Shown piece by piece: positions 17,866-27,148 of a stretch of DNA of 64,000 nt. Source of the DNA: Desulfovibrio sp. JY (GTDB taxonomy: Bacteria; Desulfobacterota; Desulfovibrionia; Desulfovibrionales; Desulfovibrionaceae). The notes below the pieces were generated by a model, which saw nothing but the letters and a program-made list of their open reading frames with translations, was not told the origin of the DNA and made no database searches. The stretch lies in assembly GCA_021730285.1 (NCBI GenBank), contig CP082962.1, positions 1,240,001 through 1,304,000 of the forward strand, written 5' to 3'. The number at the start of each line of letters is the position of its first letter. Position 1 is the stretch's first letter. A program made the position numbers and the translations under genes.

Positions 17866-18627
17866 TTAGGGCTTGGCCGGCGCAGCGGCCGGCGGGGAGG
17901 CGAGCTTGATCCGCACGGCGTCGGCCGGCGGCGTGAAATCGAAGGTTTTGGCCGGAAAACGCGTGACCGCCTTCCAGTCGGCGTAGGTGACCAGGGTGCG
18001 CGGATCGCCGTGCAGCGTCTTGTCCGTGACGGCCAGGCGCAACGGCCAGGGGGTCTTGCCGGCGTCGACCCAAAGCTCGAAATCCTTGGTCAGTTGCCGG
18101 AAGGCCAGATGGTGGCAGGGCTTGCCGTCCACCTCGCTTTTCCCGACGTAGACGGCTTCGAGCACGCCCTCCATCATGCTTTTGTAGGGATCGGCGGCCA
18201 GCAGGTCGATCATGGGCCCGATCAGACGCAATTGGGCCATGGCCGTGTCCAGGGCGTCGGCCAGTCGCGGCGGCACGTCGAAGGCGACATACGTCTTGGC
18301 CGTGGCGTCATAAACCTGGAAGGTCGTGCCGTTTTGGACCCAGGTCCCGGAGACGTCGTCGCCGGTCGCCTCGGCGCGCAGCTTGTCCGGGCGCGCGACC
18401 TTGATGGCCGTTCTGTGGGAAAAGGCCACTTTCTGCCCGTTGGGGAACACCCGGTCCACCAGGCTTTTTTCCGTGACCGAAAAGGCGGTGAGGGACTGCA
18501 TGTGGGCGGCCACGGCGTGCAGCAGGGCGTCGGCCTGGGGATCGATGGCGGGGGCGGCTCCGGCCGGCCCGGAAAGGAGTGCAAGCCACAGCAGGGTCGT
18601 CGCCGCAAGGAGAACGTATCGGCGCAT
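17866..18627 (-). CDS. DUF2092 family periplasmic protein
   Basis: A 253-residue exported protein (signal peptide to about GPAGAAPA). It has the DUF2092 pattern: HMQSLTAFSVTEKSLVDRVFPNGQKV, RPDKLRAEATGD, then CHHLAFRQLTKDFELWVDAGKTPWPLRL and VTYADWKAVTRFP. This matches the LolA/LolB-like fold seen in proteins that bind lipid chains, though the function of DUF2092 is not established. The ATG at 18627 (GGATGAGG nine bases upstream) is preferred to 18642, where the AAGG abuts the ATG. It lies 12 nt before the Gly-rich gene, so the two are likely cotranslated. Confidence 0.82.
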   Translation of the reverse strand: MRRYVLLAATTLLWLALLSGPAGAAPAIDPQADALLHAVAAHMQSLTAFSVTEKSLVDRVFPNGQKVAFSHRTAIKVARPDKLRAEATGDDVSGTWVQNGTTFQVYDATAKTYVAFDVPPRLADALDTAMAQLRLIGPMIDLLAADPYKSMMEGVLEAVYVGKSEVDGKPCHHLAFRQLTKDFELWVDAGKTPWPLRLAVTDKTLHGDPRTLVTYADWKAVTRFPAKTFDFTPPADAVRIKLASPPAAAPAKP

Positions 18628-18760
18628 GAGCGGGTTCCTCATCCTTGCCGCCCTGCCTGCCCGGAAAAGTCTTTTGCGGGTGGCCGGCGGGTTTGCGGGG
18701 GCGCGAAAAACCTCCCCCGCCGGGTGTGATGGAGCGGGCCGAAGCCCGGTTGTCCGTTGG

Positions 18761-19552
18761 TCAGAACGTGAAGGCCAACCCCAGGATGGGACCGCTTAGG
18801 GTCGCATCGAACTTGAAGGCGCTTTTGCCGCTGCCTTCGTTGTGGTTGACGCCCACGGCCCGGTAGCCGAGCAGCACCGTGCCGTGTTTCCAGAAGGTGT
18901 AGCCCAGGGCCGCCGTGGCGTCCCAGGTGATGGCCGAGCTGATGGAGAAGCCGCCGACGCCGCCGCGCAGGTTCAAAAGCCAGTCCTTGGCGAAGTGGAA
19001 CTCGGCCCTGGCCCCGACGATGGGATCGGCCCAGGTTTTCGACTGGAAGATGTCGCGCCCGCCCCGGGCCCGGTCGCCGTCGAGCTTGAGCGCCAGGCTC
19101 CAGATGCGCGCCCCGGCCAGGAGATCGAAGTCCATGGAGGCATTGCCCGACGGGCCCAGGGGAAAGCTCCCCAGGCGGTAAAAGGCGGCGAGGTCGATGA
19201 GCAGCAGGCTGGTTTTGCCGTCCAGGGAAACGCGCTTGCCCGAGGCCTGATCGCCGAGCAGCGAATAGTTGAAATCGGTGAAAAGCCCCACGCGATCCCT
19301 GTAGATGCCCTCGAGGTGCACCATGGCGGCCATGTTCAGGTACTTTGAAAGGTCGGCGAAGGAGGCGTCGACCTTGGTGTCGTAGCCTTTCGCGCCGATG
19401 GTGCCGTTTAAACCGGTCAGCCAGGCATAGGGAACGACGGTCCAGCGAAAATCGCCTTGCGTTTCCGTGCCCGTTGCCCGGGCGTTGGTGGAAACGGCGG
19501 CAAGCATGATGCAGACGGCGATAAGGATGGGGAGGGTGACTCTTTTGCGCAT
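18761..19552 (-). CDS. Outer-membrane beta-barrel protein
   Basis: A 263-residue protein with a signal peptide (ends near STNARATG) and alternating hydrophobic strands ending in the aromatic C-terminal signature GLAFTF expected of BAM-assembled barrels. Segments such as FRWTVVPYAWLTGLNGTIG, LEGIYRDRVGLFTDFNYSLLG and TAALGYTFWKHGTVLLGYRAVGV are typical strands. The ATG at 19552 has GGAG upstream. It is the first gene of the minus-strand envelope cluster, so 19553-19711 should hold its promoter; I see no strong consensus there. Specific cargo is unknown. Confidence 0.8.
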   Translation of the reverse strand: MRKRVTLPILIAVCIMLAAVSTNARATGTETQGDFRWTVVPYAWLTGLNGTIGAKGYDTKVDASFADLSKYLNMAAMVHLEGIYRDRVGLFTDFNYSLLGDQASGKRVSLDGKTSLLLIDLAAFYRLGSFPLGPSGNASMDFDLLAGARIWSLALKLDGDRARGGRDIFQSKTWADPIVGARAEFHFAKDWLLNLRGGVGGFSISSAITWDATAALGYTFWKHGTVLLGYRAVGVNHNEGSGKSAFKFDATLSGPILGLAFTF

Positions 19553-19711
19553 TCCTGGCTCCGGCATTTTCCGGGCGATGAAAAGGGATCGGCGCGACAT
19601 CGCGAACATCGGACCGTGACGCAACGGGATTTCCCCGGGAAGAAGTCGCAGAACTTCCATTGACCGCTAGCACGTTCCGTATGTGTTGTCTCATTCGAGG
19701 ACGCAAGATTT

Positions 19712-19749
19712 GCTCAAAAAACGAAAGACCCGCTATCATGGATAGCGGG
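19712..19749 (-). terminator. Rho-independent terminator after the AraC gene
   Basis: A 9-bp perfect stem (CCCGCTATC / GATAGCGGG) with a 3-nt loop is followed on the minus strand by TCTTTCGTTTTTTG. It lies 25 nt past the AraC stop and insulates the envelope cluster downstream. Confidence 0.88.
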
Positions 19750-19774
19750 CCCGATGTGGAAAAATGGCGGGGTG

Positions 19775-20782
19775 TCAGACCCTTGCCATGGTTTCGGAAG
19801 GCTTTTCGCCGAAGCGCTCGCGGTAGACGCGGCTAAAAAGGCTCTGGGAGGCGAAGCCGCAGGCCAGGGAAACGGACAGCACGCTTGTGCCCGGCGTGGC
19901 GCGGCGCAACAAGTCCCGTGCCCGGGACAGGCGGCATTCCCGCAGAAATTGCGACGGAGTGTAGCCGCGATGTTTTTTGAAGGCCAGTTGGATGGAACGC
20001 GCGCTCATGTTGGTGAGGTCGGCCAGATCGCCGAGATTGAGCGCTTTGTCGGCATGGGCTTCGAGGAAGTTTTCCACCAGGGCGATCACCTTGGGCGGGG
20101 CCGGCGGCGGCGGCGCGAGTAGAGCCCCCCGGGCGTTGTGCTCCAGGCAGGTCAAAAGGGCCGTCAAAAGGAGCTGTTCGTATTGGCCGACGAGCAGCGG
20201 CTCCCGGGCGAGCGCGGTGTCGTGTTCGAATAAGGCGGCCACCTGGTTGATGATGGCCAGCAAGCGCTTGGGGCCGGGCTGCGACAAATCGATTTGATCG
20301 GCAAAACGCAGCGCGCGCCGCAACGGTTTGCCGGTGAATTTTTCCAGCATTCGTTCAACGGCCGCGCGGGCGAAACGCACCGTCATATTGTTGTAAAAAG
20401 GCTCGACGGCAATCGTGGCGGGTTGTTCGAAATCAAGGCAGCTCGCGAGCTTGTCCGGGATGCAACGCGATATTTTTCCTTTTGTGCGGGCTTCAAGTCG
20501 TCCATGCGTCACAAAGATCAGGACGAAACTCTTGATGTCGATAGCGGCCTGGATATGGAAACCGGCCGACGCTGCCGCGGCATTGAGGGAAACATCACCA
20601 ACCTTCAAATGGTTGTAGATCATCTTGAATTTTTTCTTATTGAAGATGTCGATACTGCCATTTCGAAAATTTTGCGATAACGCGTCGTTAACGGCGTCCG
20701 GGCTTTTTGTTTCAAGATAGCGATAAGGCGAGAGGGGAATGTAAATACTGTCAACATTGAGAATATTGTTTCCGTCAGGCAT
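19775..20782 (-). CDS. AraC-family transcriptional regulator
   Basis: A 335-residue regulator with an N-terminal ligand-sensing domain of the AraC_binding_2 kind (about 25-200) and a C-terminal pair of helix-turn-helix motifs (LGDLADLTNMSARSIQLAFKKHRGYTPSQF and VSLACGFASQSLFSRVYRERFGEKP). The N-terminal codons are less GC-rich than the surroundings (Asn, Ile and Lys rich to residue 60). It is followed by its own terminator and then the promoter region of the envelope cluster, which it may regulate; that link is only positional. The stretch 20783-21034 upstream shows no other gene. Confidence 0.9.
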   Translation of the reverse strand: MPDGNNILNVDSIYIPLSPYRYLETKSPDAVNDALSQNFRNGSIDIFNKKKFKMIYNHLKVGDVSLNAAAASAGFHIQAAIDIKSFVLIFVTHGRLEARTKGKISRCIPDKLASCLDFEQPATIAVEPFYNNMTVRFARAAVERMLEKFTGKPLRRALRFADQIDLSQPGPKRLLAIINQVAALFEHDTALAREPLLVGQYEQLLLTALLTCLEHNARGALLAPPPPAPPKVIALVENFLEAHADKALNLGDLADLTNMSARSIQLAFKKHRGYTPSQFLRECRLSRARDLLRRATPGTSVLSVSLACGFASQSLFSRVYRERFGEKPSETMARV

Positions 20783-21034
20783 GCTATTGATTCATGCGCC
20801 CTGTTTTTTTTGTCAAGTGCGGACGCCGCCTGCCCCCTGCCGTACAGGCGCTTTACATTGAAGTTCCTCGCTATTTTGTCGACGTGAACGGGACGGGCTC
20901 AAAATCGGGCTCGGGCGGCCTCGCGTATCCCCTGTCCCTTATGCCGCAACCGGCTATTGCCCGCTCCATCGTCCCGGCAATCACCGAAGCCCGCGCGAGC
21001 GCACTCCCGGTGCGGCCGACGCGCCACGCGCCGG

Positions 21035-22183
21035 CTATTGGGTGAGACTGGCTCCATAGAGCGCGTAGGCGGTGTTGGGGTCGCAACCGGTTTGCCGAAC
21101 GGGATCGACCGCCATTGTCTTGATAAACCGTCCTGTCACCTCGCCTTGCCCGTTCACGCCTTCGATGAAGACGGCTCCGAGTTGGTAGATCGTGACCGAG
21201 TTGCGGCCGGATTGCTGCGGATACCGCGGATTGTAGAAGGGAATCAAGGCCACGCGGGGACTGTTCATCGATTCGCTGTAGCTGCTGTTGATGATGGCGT
21301 TGCTGTCGCTGTCCCAGGACGCGTTGGGGTCCTGGGCAATCAGTGCGCTGACGCCCTGTTCCGTCGGTCCGGGCATCTTCCCGGGTTCAACCAGCAGCTG
21401 GTCGCCAATGGCCACGTCCGTATTGTTCGAGCCCGTGCAGCCGGCAATGTTGTCGCGGTACTCGTCGCCGCCCGTCTGGGGCGTGCCCTTGTTGATGGCG
21501 GGATAGTCCACCGGCTGATAGTGTCCGGGCGTCACGGTGCTTTCCGGATCGCCCATCTTGAGGACGATTTGCCTTCCCACGTCGCTGTCGCCGTACCCCT
21601 GCACCTCGACAGACCGCATCTCGCAACTGCTCTCGCCGTCAAGCTGTCCGTTGTCGGCGTATTTCTTGTTGGGATCGCAGGTGTCGTCCCAGGTGAATTG
21701 GGCCGGCGGGGACCAGGGCTTGAGACATTTGCTGCTGTTGGAACAAAAAAGCGATGCCGAGCTCCTGGCCGCGAGATCCTGGGTGTTCCAGCCGAGGATG
21801 CGCCCCAGGAACATCTCCACCGGATTGCCTCGCGCACTGGTGCGCCCGACAACGGCCTGCACCGTGCTGTTGTCGGGATAGGCCACATCCGAATCACGGA
21901 TGGCCAGATCCTTGGCATCATCATCGCTCAGGTTGGCTTGGCCATATGCGATGGCGGTATTCGTCACCTGGGTGTGGTCGGTGCCGTATTGCACGAGCAC
22001 GTTGGCCCCGGCCAAGGCCGCCGCATCGGCGGCATTTTGCAACTGGCTGCGCTTGTATTCCAGAAACGCGTAGTCAACGGCCAGGGTGGCCATGCCGGCC
22101 AGGACGATCATGGACAGCGCCACCAGAACGGCGATGGCCCCCTGTTGGTCGCGGAAATGGGTTATGCGTGCTCGCGGCGTCAT
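21035..22183 (-). CDS. TadG-like pilus assembly protein
   Basis: A 382-residue protein with the N-terminal Tad hydrophobic segment (QQGAIAVLVALSMIVLAGMATLAVD, about 12-36) followed by the hallmark LQNAADAAALAGA. The rest is a large extracellular region with several Cys (CSNSSKC, DTCDPNKK), likely disulfide-bonded. TadG-type proteins belong to tight-adherence (Flp) pilus loci. The ATG at 22183 with AAGGGG upstream is preferred to the longer open frame. It is 17 nt after a TadE gene. No pilin, ATPase or secretin gene is visible here. Confidence 0.82.
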   Translation of the reverse strand: MTPRARITHFRDQQGAIAVLVALSMIVLAGMATLAVDYAFLEYKRSQLQNAADAAALAGANVLVQYGTDHTQVTNTAIAYGQANLSDDDAKDLAIRDSDVAYPDNSTVQAVVGRTSARGNPVEMFLGRILGWNTQDLAARSSASLFCSNSSKCLKPWSPPAQFTWDDTCDPNKKYADNGQLDGESSCEMRSVEVQGYGDSDVGRQIVLKMGDPESTVTPGHYQPVDYPAINKGTPQTGGDEYRDNIAGCTGSNNTDVAIGDQLLVEPGKMPGPTEQGVSALIAQDPNASWDSDSNAIINSSYSESMNSPRVALIPFYNPRYPQQSGRNSVTIYQLGAVFIEGVNGQGEVTGRFIKTMAVDPVRQTGCDPNTAYALYGASLTQ

Positions 22184-22200
22184 AAGGCACCCCTTTGTGA

Positions 22201-22602
22201 TCAGGATTGGCGTTGCGTGGCCGAACCCACGACCTGCCCCAGGTTGGCGCTGATCGATTCCCATGGAATGATGACCATTTGGCTGGTATTGTATTGCACG
22301 GTCACAGTGACCGGGGAGCCGGTCGTCCCTTGTCCGGTGGCGATCACCGAGGTCAGGGCGAGGTTGTAGCCGGCGTTTTGCATGTACAGGTTGGCGGCCT
22401 GGACGGCGTTTCGATTGCGGGACGCCGCCAGGGCGCCTTCCCGGGCGGCCCGGGTCACCACGGCCTGGGCCAGCAGGATCTGGCCCAAATCCACCACCCC
22501 CGCCAGCATGGGCATGAGGACGAAGGTCAGGATAAGGGCCAGTTCAACGCTCAACGATCCGGCCTGTCGCCGCCGCACGCGTTTCTTGGCGTATCGCTTC
22601 AT
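22201..22602 (-). CDS. TadE-like pilus protein
   Basis: A 133-residue TadE-type minor pseudopilin. A basic N-terminus is followed by GSLSVELALILTFVLMPMLAGVVDLGQILL, the prepilin-like segment with the conserved Glu, then AVVTRAAREGALAAS, typical of TadE. The start overlaps the stop of the preceding TadE gene by 4 nt (ATGA), indicating translational coupling. Confidence 0.85.
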   Translation of the reverse strand: MKRYAKKRVRRRQAGSLSVELALILTFVLMPMLAGVVDLGQILLAQAVVTRAAREGALAASRNRNAVQAANLYMQNAGYNLALTSVIATGQGTTGSPVTVTVQYNTSQMVIIPWESISANLGQVVGSATQRQS

Positions 22603-23027
22603 GGCTCCACCTGCGCACTGGCCCCGGCCGTGATATAGTCCGGGAAGAGGGGAACGCCCACGAATTGGGGCAGGATCATGGGGACAAAGGGGTAACGGAA
22701 GGTGACGGTGACCGAGTCTCCCGCGACACGCTCCGGTGGCGAGAGCGCCACCTCCGGCGTCACGCCGAGGCCGAACCCCGGTGGGCTGGCATCGGCGGCG
22801 TTGTTGAGCTCGGCTGTCACGAGGGCGGTGACGGCGGCGTCCGTCGTCCCCGGCAGGCTGGCCAGGCGGGCCGCGTTCGAGGACACGGCGGCGGCCATGG
22901 ATTCCAGGTAGAAAAAGCGGCTGTATTCGAAAATGGCGAACAAAATCAGGAGCACCACCGGGAGAAGGAGCGCCATTTCAACGGCTGATGCGCCGTGCTG
23001 GTTGTGTTGTCGCTGCGGTGCCTGCAT
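22599..23027 (-). CDS. TadE-like pilus protein
   Basis: A 142-residue TadE-type protein and first gene of the tad trio. It has GASAVEMALLLPVVLLILFAIFEYSRFFYL as the prepilin-like transmembrane segment with conserved Glu, and a short extracellular domain. The ATG at 23027 has AAGGG upstream; the longer open frame to 23069 is not needed. The 198-bp gap to the response regulator contains an inverted repeat (TTCCCC / GGGGAA, 23113-23132) that might be a regulator site. Confidence 0.85.
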   Translation of the reverse strand: MQAPQRQHNQHGASAVEMALLLPVVLLILFAIFEYSRFFYLESMAAAVSSNAARLASLPGTTDAAVTALVTAELNNAADASPPGFGLGVTPEVALSPPERVAGDSVTVTFRYPFVPMILPQFVGVPLFPDYITAGASAQVEP

Positions 23028-23225
23028 GTCGGTTACCCTTGTTCGTCCTCGCCCAGTATCGGGAAGCACGATTATCAGGTAACCACCGCGACTTGCGGTG
23101 TCGATCCGGTCGATTCCCCAGAGGGTCGGGGAAAACCCCTAGGGCGTCGCCGGGCGCACTCCGGGAAAACGCTCCGGTGCGGAAGATGGGAATGGAACTT
23201 CCTGGATTTACAGCGGCAACGCGGT

Positions 23226-23882
23226 TCAGTCGATCAGGCCGAGCTTGGCGGCGTAGCGCACGAGTTCCACGGAATTTTGCAGCTTGAGCTTCTTCATGAG
23301 GTTGCAGCGGTGGTGTTCGGCGGTCTTGACGCTGATGGAGAGGGCATCAGCCACTTCCTTGGTGGTCAATCCCTCGACCACCATGCGCATGACCTCGCGT
23401 TCCCGGGCGGTCAGGCCGTCGTAGGCCGAGGAAAAGGGAACCTCGTGTTTTTGCTGTCCGAGGAGCAACTCCCGGGAAACCTCCTGCGAAATGGCCGGGT
23501 CGAGATAAAACGCGCCGCGCTCCACCTGCCGGAGCCCCTCGATCAGCCGTTCGGCGGCGGCGTCCTTGGTCAGGTAGCCGTTGGCCCCGGCTTTGACGGC
23601 TTCGACGACATAGTCCGGCTTGGTGTGCATGCTGACGACGAGGATGAAGATCCCGGGCAGCATGGAGCGCATCTCCCGCACGAGCTGGATGCCGGACCGA
23701 TCGGGCAGGGAGATGTCGATCAGGGCCACGTCGGGTCGGCAGGCGCGGGCGGCGCGCATGGCGTCGGCGGCGGTGCCGGCCTCGGCGGCGATGACGGTGT
23801 GGGCATCCCGACGCAGGATGGCCTTGAGGCCTTCCCGGTACAGCGGATGATCGTCAACGATCAGCATCCGTTTCGGTTCCAT
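23226..23882 (-). CDS. NarL/FixJ-type response regulator
   Basis: A 218-residue regulator with an N-terminal receiver (acidic pair D10-D11, phosphoacceptor D56 in DVALIDISLP, and Lys in YLTKDAA) and a C-terminal LuxR-type HTH (LTAREREVMRMVVEGLTTKEVADALSISVKTAEHH). It overlaps the 3' end of the histidine kinase gene by 29 nt, so the two form a coupled pair. The TadE genes lie just downstream on the same strand and could be its targets. Confidence 0.95.
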   Translation of the reverse strand: MEPKRMLIVDDHPLYREGLKAILRRDAHTVIAAEAGTAADAMRAARACRPDVALIDISLPDRSGIQLVREMRSMLPGIFILVVSMHTKPDYVVEAVKAGANGYLTKDAAAERLIEGLRQVERGAFYLDPAISQEVSRELLLGQQKHEVPFSSAYDGLTAREREVMRMVVEGLTTKEVADALSISVKTAEHHRCNLMKKLKLQNSVELVRYAAKLGLID

Positions 23883-25968
23883 GTCCCCGCTCCCTGGTAT
23901 AGTTGACCTCGGCCACGATCAGGCAGCCCCGTTCCGGCTCGGCCACGATCCGCAGCCGGCCGCCCAAAAGCGCCATCCGTTCGCGCATGCTGGCCAGGCC
24001 CATGCGCCGTTCCCGGCCGGCCTGCGCCATCCGTTCCTGGACGGCGAAGCCCCGGCCGTCATCCTTGATGCGCACGATAAGCATCGGGTACGATTCCACC
24101 AACCGGACCGACACGTGCTTTGCCCCGGCATGCCGGCGGACATTGGTCAGGGCCTCCTGCACGACCCGGTAGAGGTTTATGGCCAGGTCCTGATCCAGGA
24201 CCAGACCCTCCAGCCCCGCCTGGGAGAAGTCGACCGCGATGCCCGTGACCCTGCGGAAATCGTCGCACAGCCTTTTGAGGGCCTGGGGCAGGCCCAGGTG
24301 TTCCAGGTCCGGGGGACGCAGGTCGTAGGAGATTTCCCGGACCGCGGCGATGGCCCGGGAAAGCAGGGCCGAGAAGTCGTCGAGGCGGGACTCCACCGCC
24401 GGCGAGGCCAGCACCACCCCGTCGAGCAGCGTCTGGCCGGCAATCTTCGCTGCGGACAGGCACTGGGCCACATTGTCATGCAACTCCCGGGCCAATCGAG
24501 CCCGTTCGTGTTCCTGGGTTGCAATGAGATCGCCGGTCAGTTCCCGGATGCTCGCCTCGGCCCGCTTGAGTTCCGTCACGTCCGCATTGGTCCCGACGAA
24601 TCGCACCGCGCCGGCATCGTCCCGGACCACCCGGCCACGCACCAAAATCCAGTGGACCGCGCCTGTTTTGGCCAGCATGCGTTGTTCGCAGACATAATCA
24701 TCCTGGTTTCCCGCCAGGAATGCGGCAAAGGTCGCCCGCGCCCGTTCCCGGTCCTCGGGATGGATGCGCGTCATCCAGTCCTCAAGCGTCGCCAGGGAGG
24801 CCGCGCCGTCATAGCCGAGCAATTCCCGAAACCCCGGGTCCACATAGTAGGCCCCTGTCTGGGCGGTGAATTCCCAAATGCCGACCTTGGCCGCCCGGGT
24901 GGCCATCTCGTACCGGCTGTGGGCGTGGTCCAAAGCGGCCAGCATGGCGTTGATGGCCTTGGAGAGCCCGGTGATTTCATCGTTGCCGTCGACGAAGGTC
25001 CGCTGCCTGGAATTTTCGCTTTGCCCCAACTGGTCGATCTGGCGACTCAACCCGGTGATGCGGGACACGATGCGGCGCTCGACGAGATAGAGCATGGCCA
25101 GACCGAAGGTCATTCCGATCACCAGAAGAAACACGACATTATTGTTGAGGGTGCGTTGTTTCTGGCGATGGATGCGCCGGGGAAGCGTCACGGACACGAG
25201 CAGCGCCGGTTTGTCCGCGACGTCACGCAACAGGGCATAGCCATGGATGAGGGCGTCACCTTCGGGAATGATCTGGTGATCCCCGGTCCGCAGCAGGGTG
25301 GCGGTGATGTCCTTCAGACGGGGCGTCAGGGCCGGGAGCTGCAGGTCGACCACGGCAAGATCGAGCATGACCGCTTCGCCCAGGGCCTTGATCCTGGCCG
25401 CGTCAAGACGTTGTCCCATGACCATGACCCCGCGAGCCGGCCCCTGGCGCAAACTGGTGAGCACGGGGCAGGCGGCCACAAGCCAGGCCTCGCCCCCCGC
25501 GCCGAGCACTCCGGAAATGGCCTTTTCCCCACCGAGTGCCTGGCGCAAGAACGGCGACGCGGTCAGGTGCTGGGTCAGGGCCTCCGGAACGGGGGCCAGA
25601 TCCTTTCCATCCGCGGCCAGGGTTCGTCCGAGGATCAGTCGTCCGGCCGCGTCGTAAAGCAGCAGCAGCCCCACGTGCACGGTCTCAAAGCTCTGCGGCG
25701 TGATGTTGGATCGCACGTAGCCGGGATTGCCGTCGGCGACGAATTGGTACGTATCGTCCCACATGGCCCAGTCGGCGACGGTGATCTCCAAGGCCTTGCG
25801 GGCCTCTCGCAGGGCCATGACGCCCCGCGTCAACTCCTCGTCGACCTCTTCCCTCTCCAGGTAATTGAAACTGGCCTGGATATTCCCTTTGGAAATGGCG
25901 TAGAGCACGGCGAAAAGGCCGCAGAATGTTGCGCAGATAATGAAAATCGTGGCGCGGCGCAGGTTCAT
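23854..25968 (-). CDS. Hybrid-sensing histidine kinase (CHASE4, HAMP, PAS, HisKA_3, HATPase)
   Basis: A 704-residue membrane sensor kinase. TM1 is at about 5-25. A periplasmic CHASE4-like domain (ITVADWAMWDDTYQFVADGNP) leads to TM2 at about 278-300, then a HAMP linker, and a PAS_3 domain at about 350-470 (IWEFTAQTGAYYVDPGF). HisKA_3 follows with phosphoacceptor His497 in ARELHDNVAQ, then HATPase_c with the N box (VVQEALTNVRRHA) and DDGRGF. The ATG at 25968 has AGGGA upstream. It phosphorylates the response regulator at 23226; the ligand is unknown. 25969-26312 upstream shows no gene, only a 7-bp inverted repeat (TCCCAAC / GTTGGGA, 26159-26197). Confidence 0.93.
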   Translation of the reverse strand: MNLRRATIFIICATFCGLFAVLYAISKGNIQASFNYLEREEVDEELTRGVMALREARKALEITVADWAMWDDTYQFVADGNPGYVRSNITPQSFETVHVGLLLLYDAAGRLILGRTLAADGKDLAPVPEALTQHLTASPFLRQALGGEKAISGVLGAGGEAWLVAACPVLTSLRQGPARGVMVMGQRLDAARIKALGEAVMLDLAVVDLQLPALTPRLKDITATLLRTGDHQIIPEGDALIHGYALLRDVADKPALLVSVTLPRRIHRQKQRTLNNNVVFLLVIGMTFGLAMLYLVERRIVSRITGLSRQIDQLGQSENSRQRTFVDGNDEITGLSKAINAMLAALDHAHSRYEMATRAAKVGIWEFTAQTGAYYVDPGFRELLGYDGAASLATLEDWMTRIHPEDRERARATFAAFLAGNQDDYVCEQRMLAKTGAVHWILVRGRVVRDDAGAVRFVGTNADVTELKRAEASIRELTGDLIATQEHERARLARELHDNVAQCLSAAKIAGQTLLDGVVLASPAVESRLDDFSALLSRAIAAVREISYDLRPPDLEHLGLPQALKRLCDDFRRVTGIAVDFSQAGLEGLVLDQDLAINLYRVVQEALTNVRRHAGAKHVSVRLVESYPMLIVRIKDDGRGFAVQERMAQAGRERRMGLASMRERMALLGGRLRIVAEPERGCLIVAEVNYTRERGHGTETDADR

Positions 25969-26312
25969 GGTTTCCCTATGCCCCGTGGCGGGGGATTGTG
26001 CAAACCGTTCCCGCAGGGCATCTCCTGTGAAACGGAGGCCTGCGCCACAGGCGTAATCCCGATCATGGGAATCGGCACACGCAGGCGCATTGTGTTCATT
26101 GCCGATGGGAATTTGCAGCGTGGGCAAGGGCACCGGCGAAGTCGCCGTCTGGGGAGTGTCCCAACAACTTTATCAACCTGCTCAAGACGCGTTGGGATAC
26201 TTTCTCGTACAAATCCATGGGAAAGTTCTGGTGGGGATGCTGGGGCGGGGTCCAACACCGTAGCCAACGGGTAGTGCGTTTTATCTTTGAGTAGAAAGTG
26301 ACCTCTAATTCT

Positions 26313-26972
26313 CTATTTATTCATTTCACGATCAGAGCGTGTTTCATAAGCCTTTCTCAGTACAGAACAAGAGGACTCAAGTGTTTGCTTCAATCCGTCC
26401 ACACCTAACTTTGGCAGTATTTTTCTTTTCAATGCGTGGTCTTTCGTTCTTTTCCATCCTATTTTGATGCAAAATCTAATAAAATACTTAAGGTCACAGA
26501 TTCTTAACAGATGAAAAACCAATTGTTCCAAATTGTAGCGCGAAAACACTAGCGCATCTAAAAACATATTCGAGGACAGCAATGCGGCTTCTGAGTCAAT
26601 TTTTCGAATAGCGGCAACAGTTCCTTTGGCGGCTTGATCAGCTAATATGCAATAACTCCTTATGTCACACGCAAGTTGTATATTAACCATCGAAACCCTT
26701 TCGCACATTGAAGCTACTTCTTTATTGAAGTCGTTTTGGCCAATTAAATTCCCGTGTAAATTTTTGACGATATCATCAGCAAATTGCTCTTTTCCGATGA
26801 TCCCTTCTTTTGTTGAAATAATAAAATCAAGCTCACCTAGAATTATAATTAGAAAATAGGCAGCTTTTGAAATTTCAGCACGTAACGATATTCTGCGTTG
26901 AAAGAAAAAACCACCCTGAGCCAGAAGCCAACCTAGAAAGATCCCACCTGCCCCAGTAATGAAGTTATCCAT
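26313..26972 (-). CDS. AT-rich orphan gene, probable membrane-anchored protein
   Basis: I do not recognise this 219-residue protein. It starts with a Gly-rich hydrophobic segment (about 5-22, GAGGIFLGWLLAQGGFFF) that could be a membrane anchor, followed by mostly helical sequence with a second hydrophobic stretch (AAYFLIIILGELDFII). Its codons are strikingly AT-rich (Ile, Lys, Asn, Phe and Ser) against GC-rich neighbours, and the flanks 26973-27130 share the bias. It lies next to a tRNA gene, a common integration site, so I infer recent horizontal acquisition. Short anchored helical proteins of this kind occur in phage-defence and prophage cargo, but nothing here proves such a role. Confidence 0.7.
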   Translation of the reverse strand: MDNFITGAGGIFLGWLLAQGGFFFQRRISLRAEISKAAYFLIIILGELDFIISTKEGIIGKEQFADDIVKNLHGNLIGQNDFNKEVASMCERVSMVNIQLACDIRSYCILADQAAKGTVAAIRKIDSEAALLSSNMFLDALVFSRYNLEQLVFHLLRICDLKYFIRFCIKIGWKRTKDHALKRKILPKLGVDGLKQTLESSCSVLRKAYETRSDREMNK

Positions 26973-27148
26973 ACAACGAACATCCTAATGCTCTGGAAAA
27001 GTTAACAACAAAAGCACACAAACCCGGCCATGCATTACAATTTGATATATATCTACTCGTCGTTTTGTCTTAATGATAAAAAACTGTTTCACCATTGACG
27101 GGTCCGCCAACGGGACCGCGTTGGCGCTGGTGCTTTTTTCAAAAGAAA

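Noticed and set aside
13402-18729. A very long open plus-strand frame opposite the sulfatase cluster
   Set aside because: It is antisense to six well-supported genes and is Gly/Arg/His-rich with no domains. Long antisense frames like this, also at 34356-38207, 28636-31050 and 58498-61368, arise from GC-rich third positions.
20783-20816. TTGACA upstream of the AraC gene
   Set aside because: It lies only 29 bp from the start codon and has no convincing -10, which would require a leaderless transcript.
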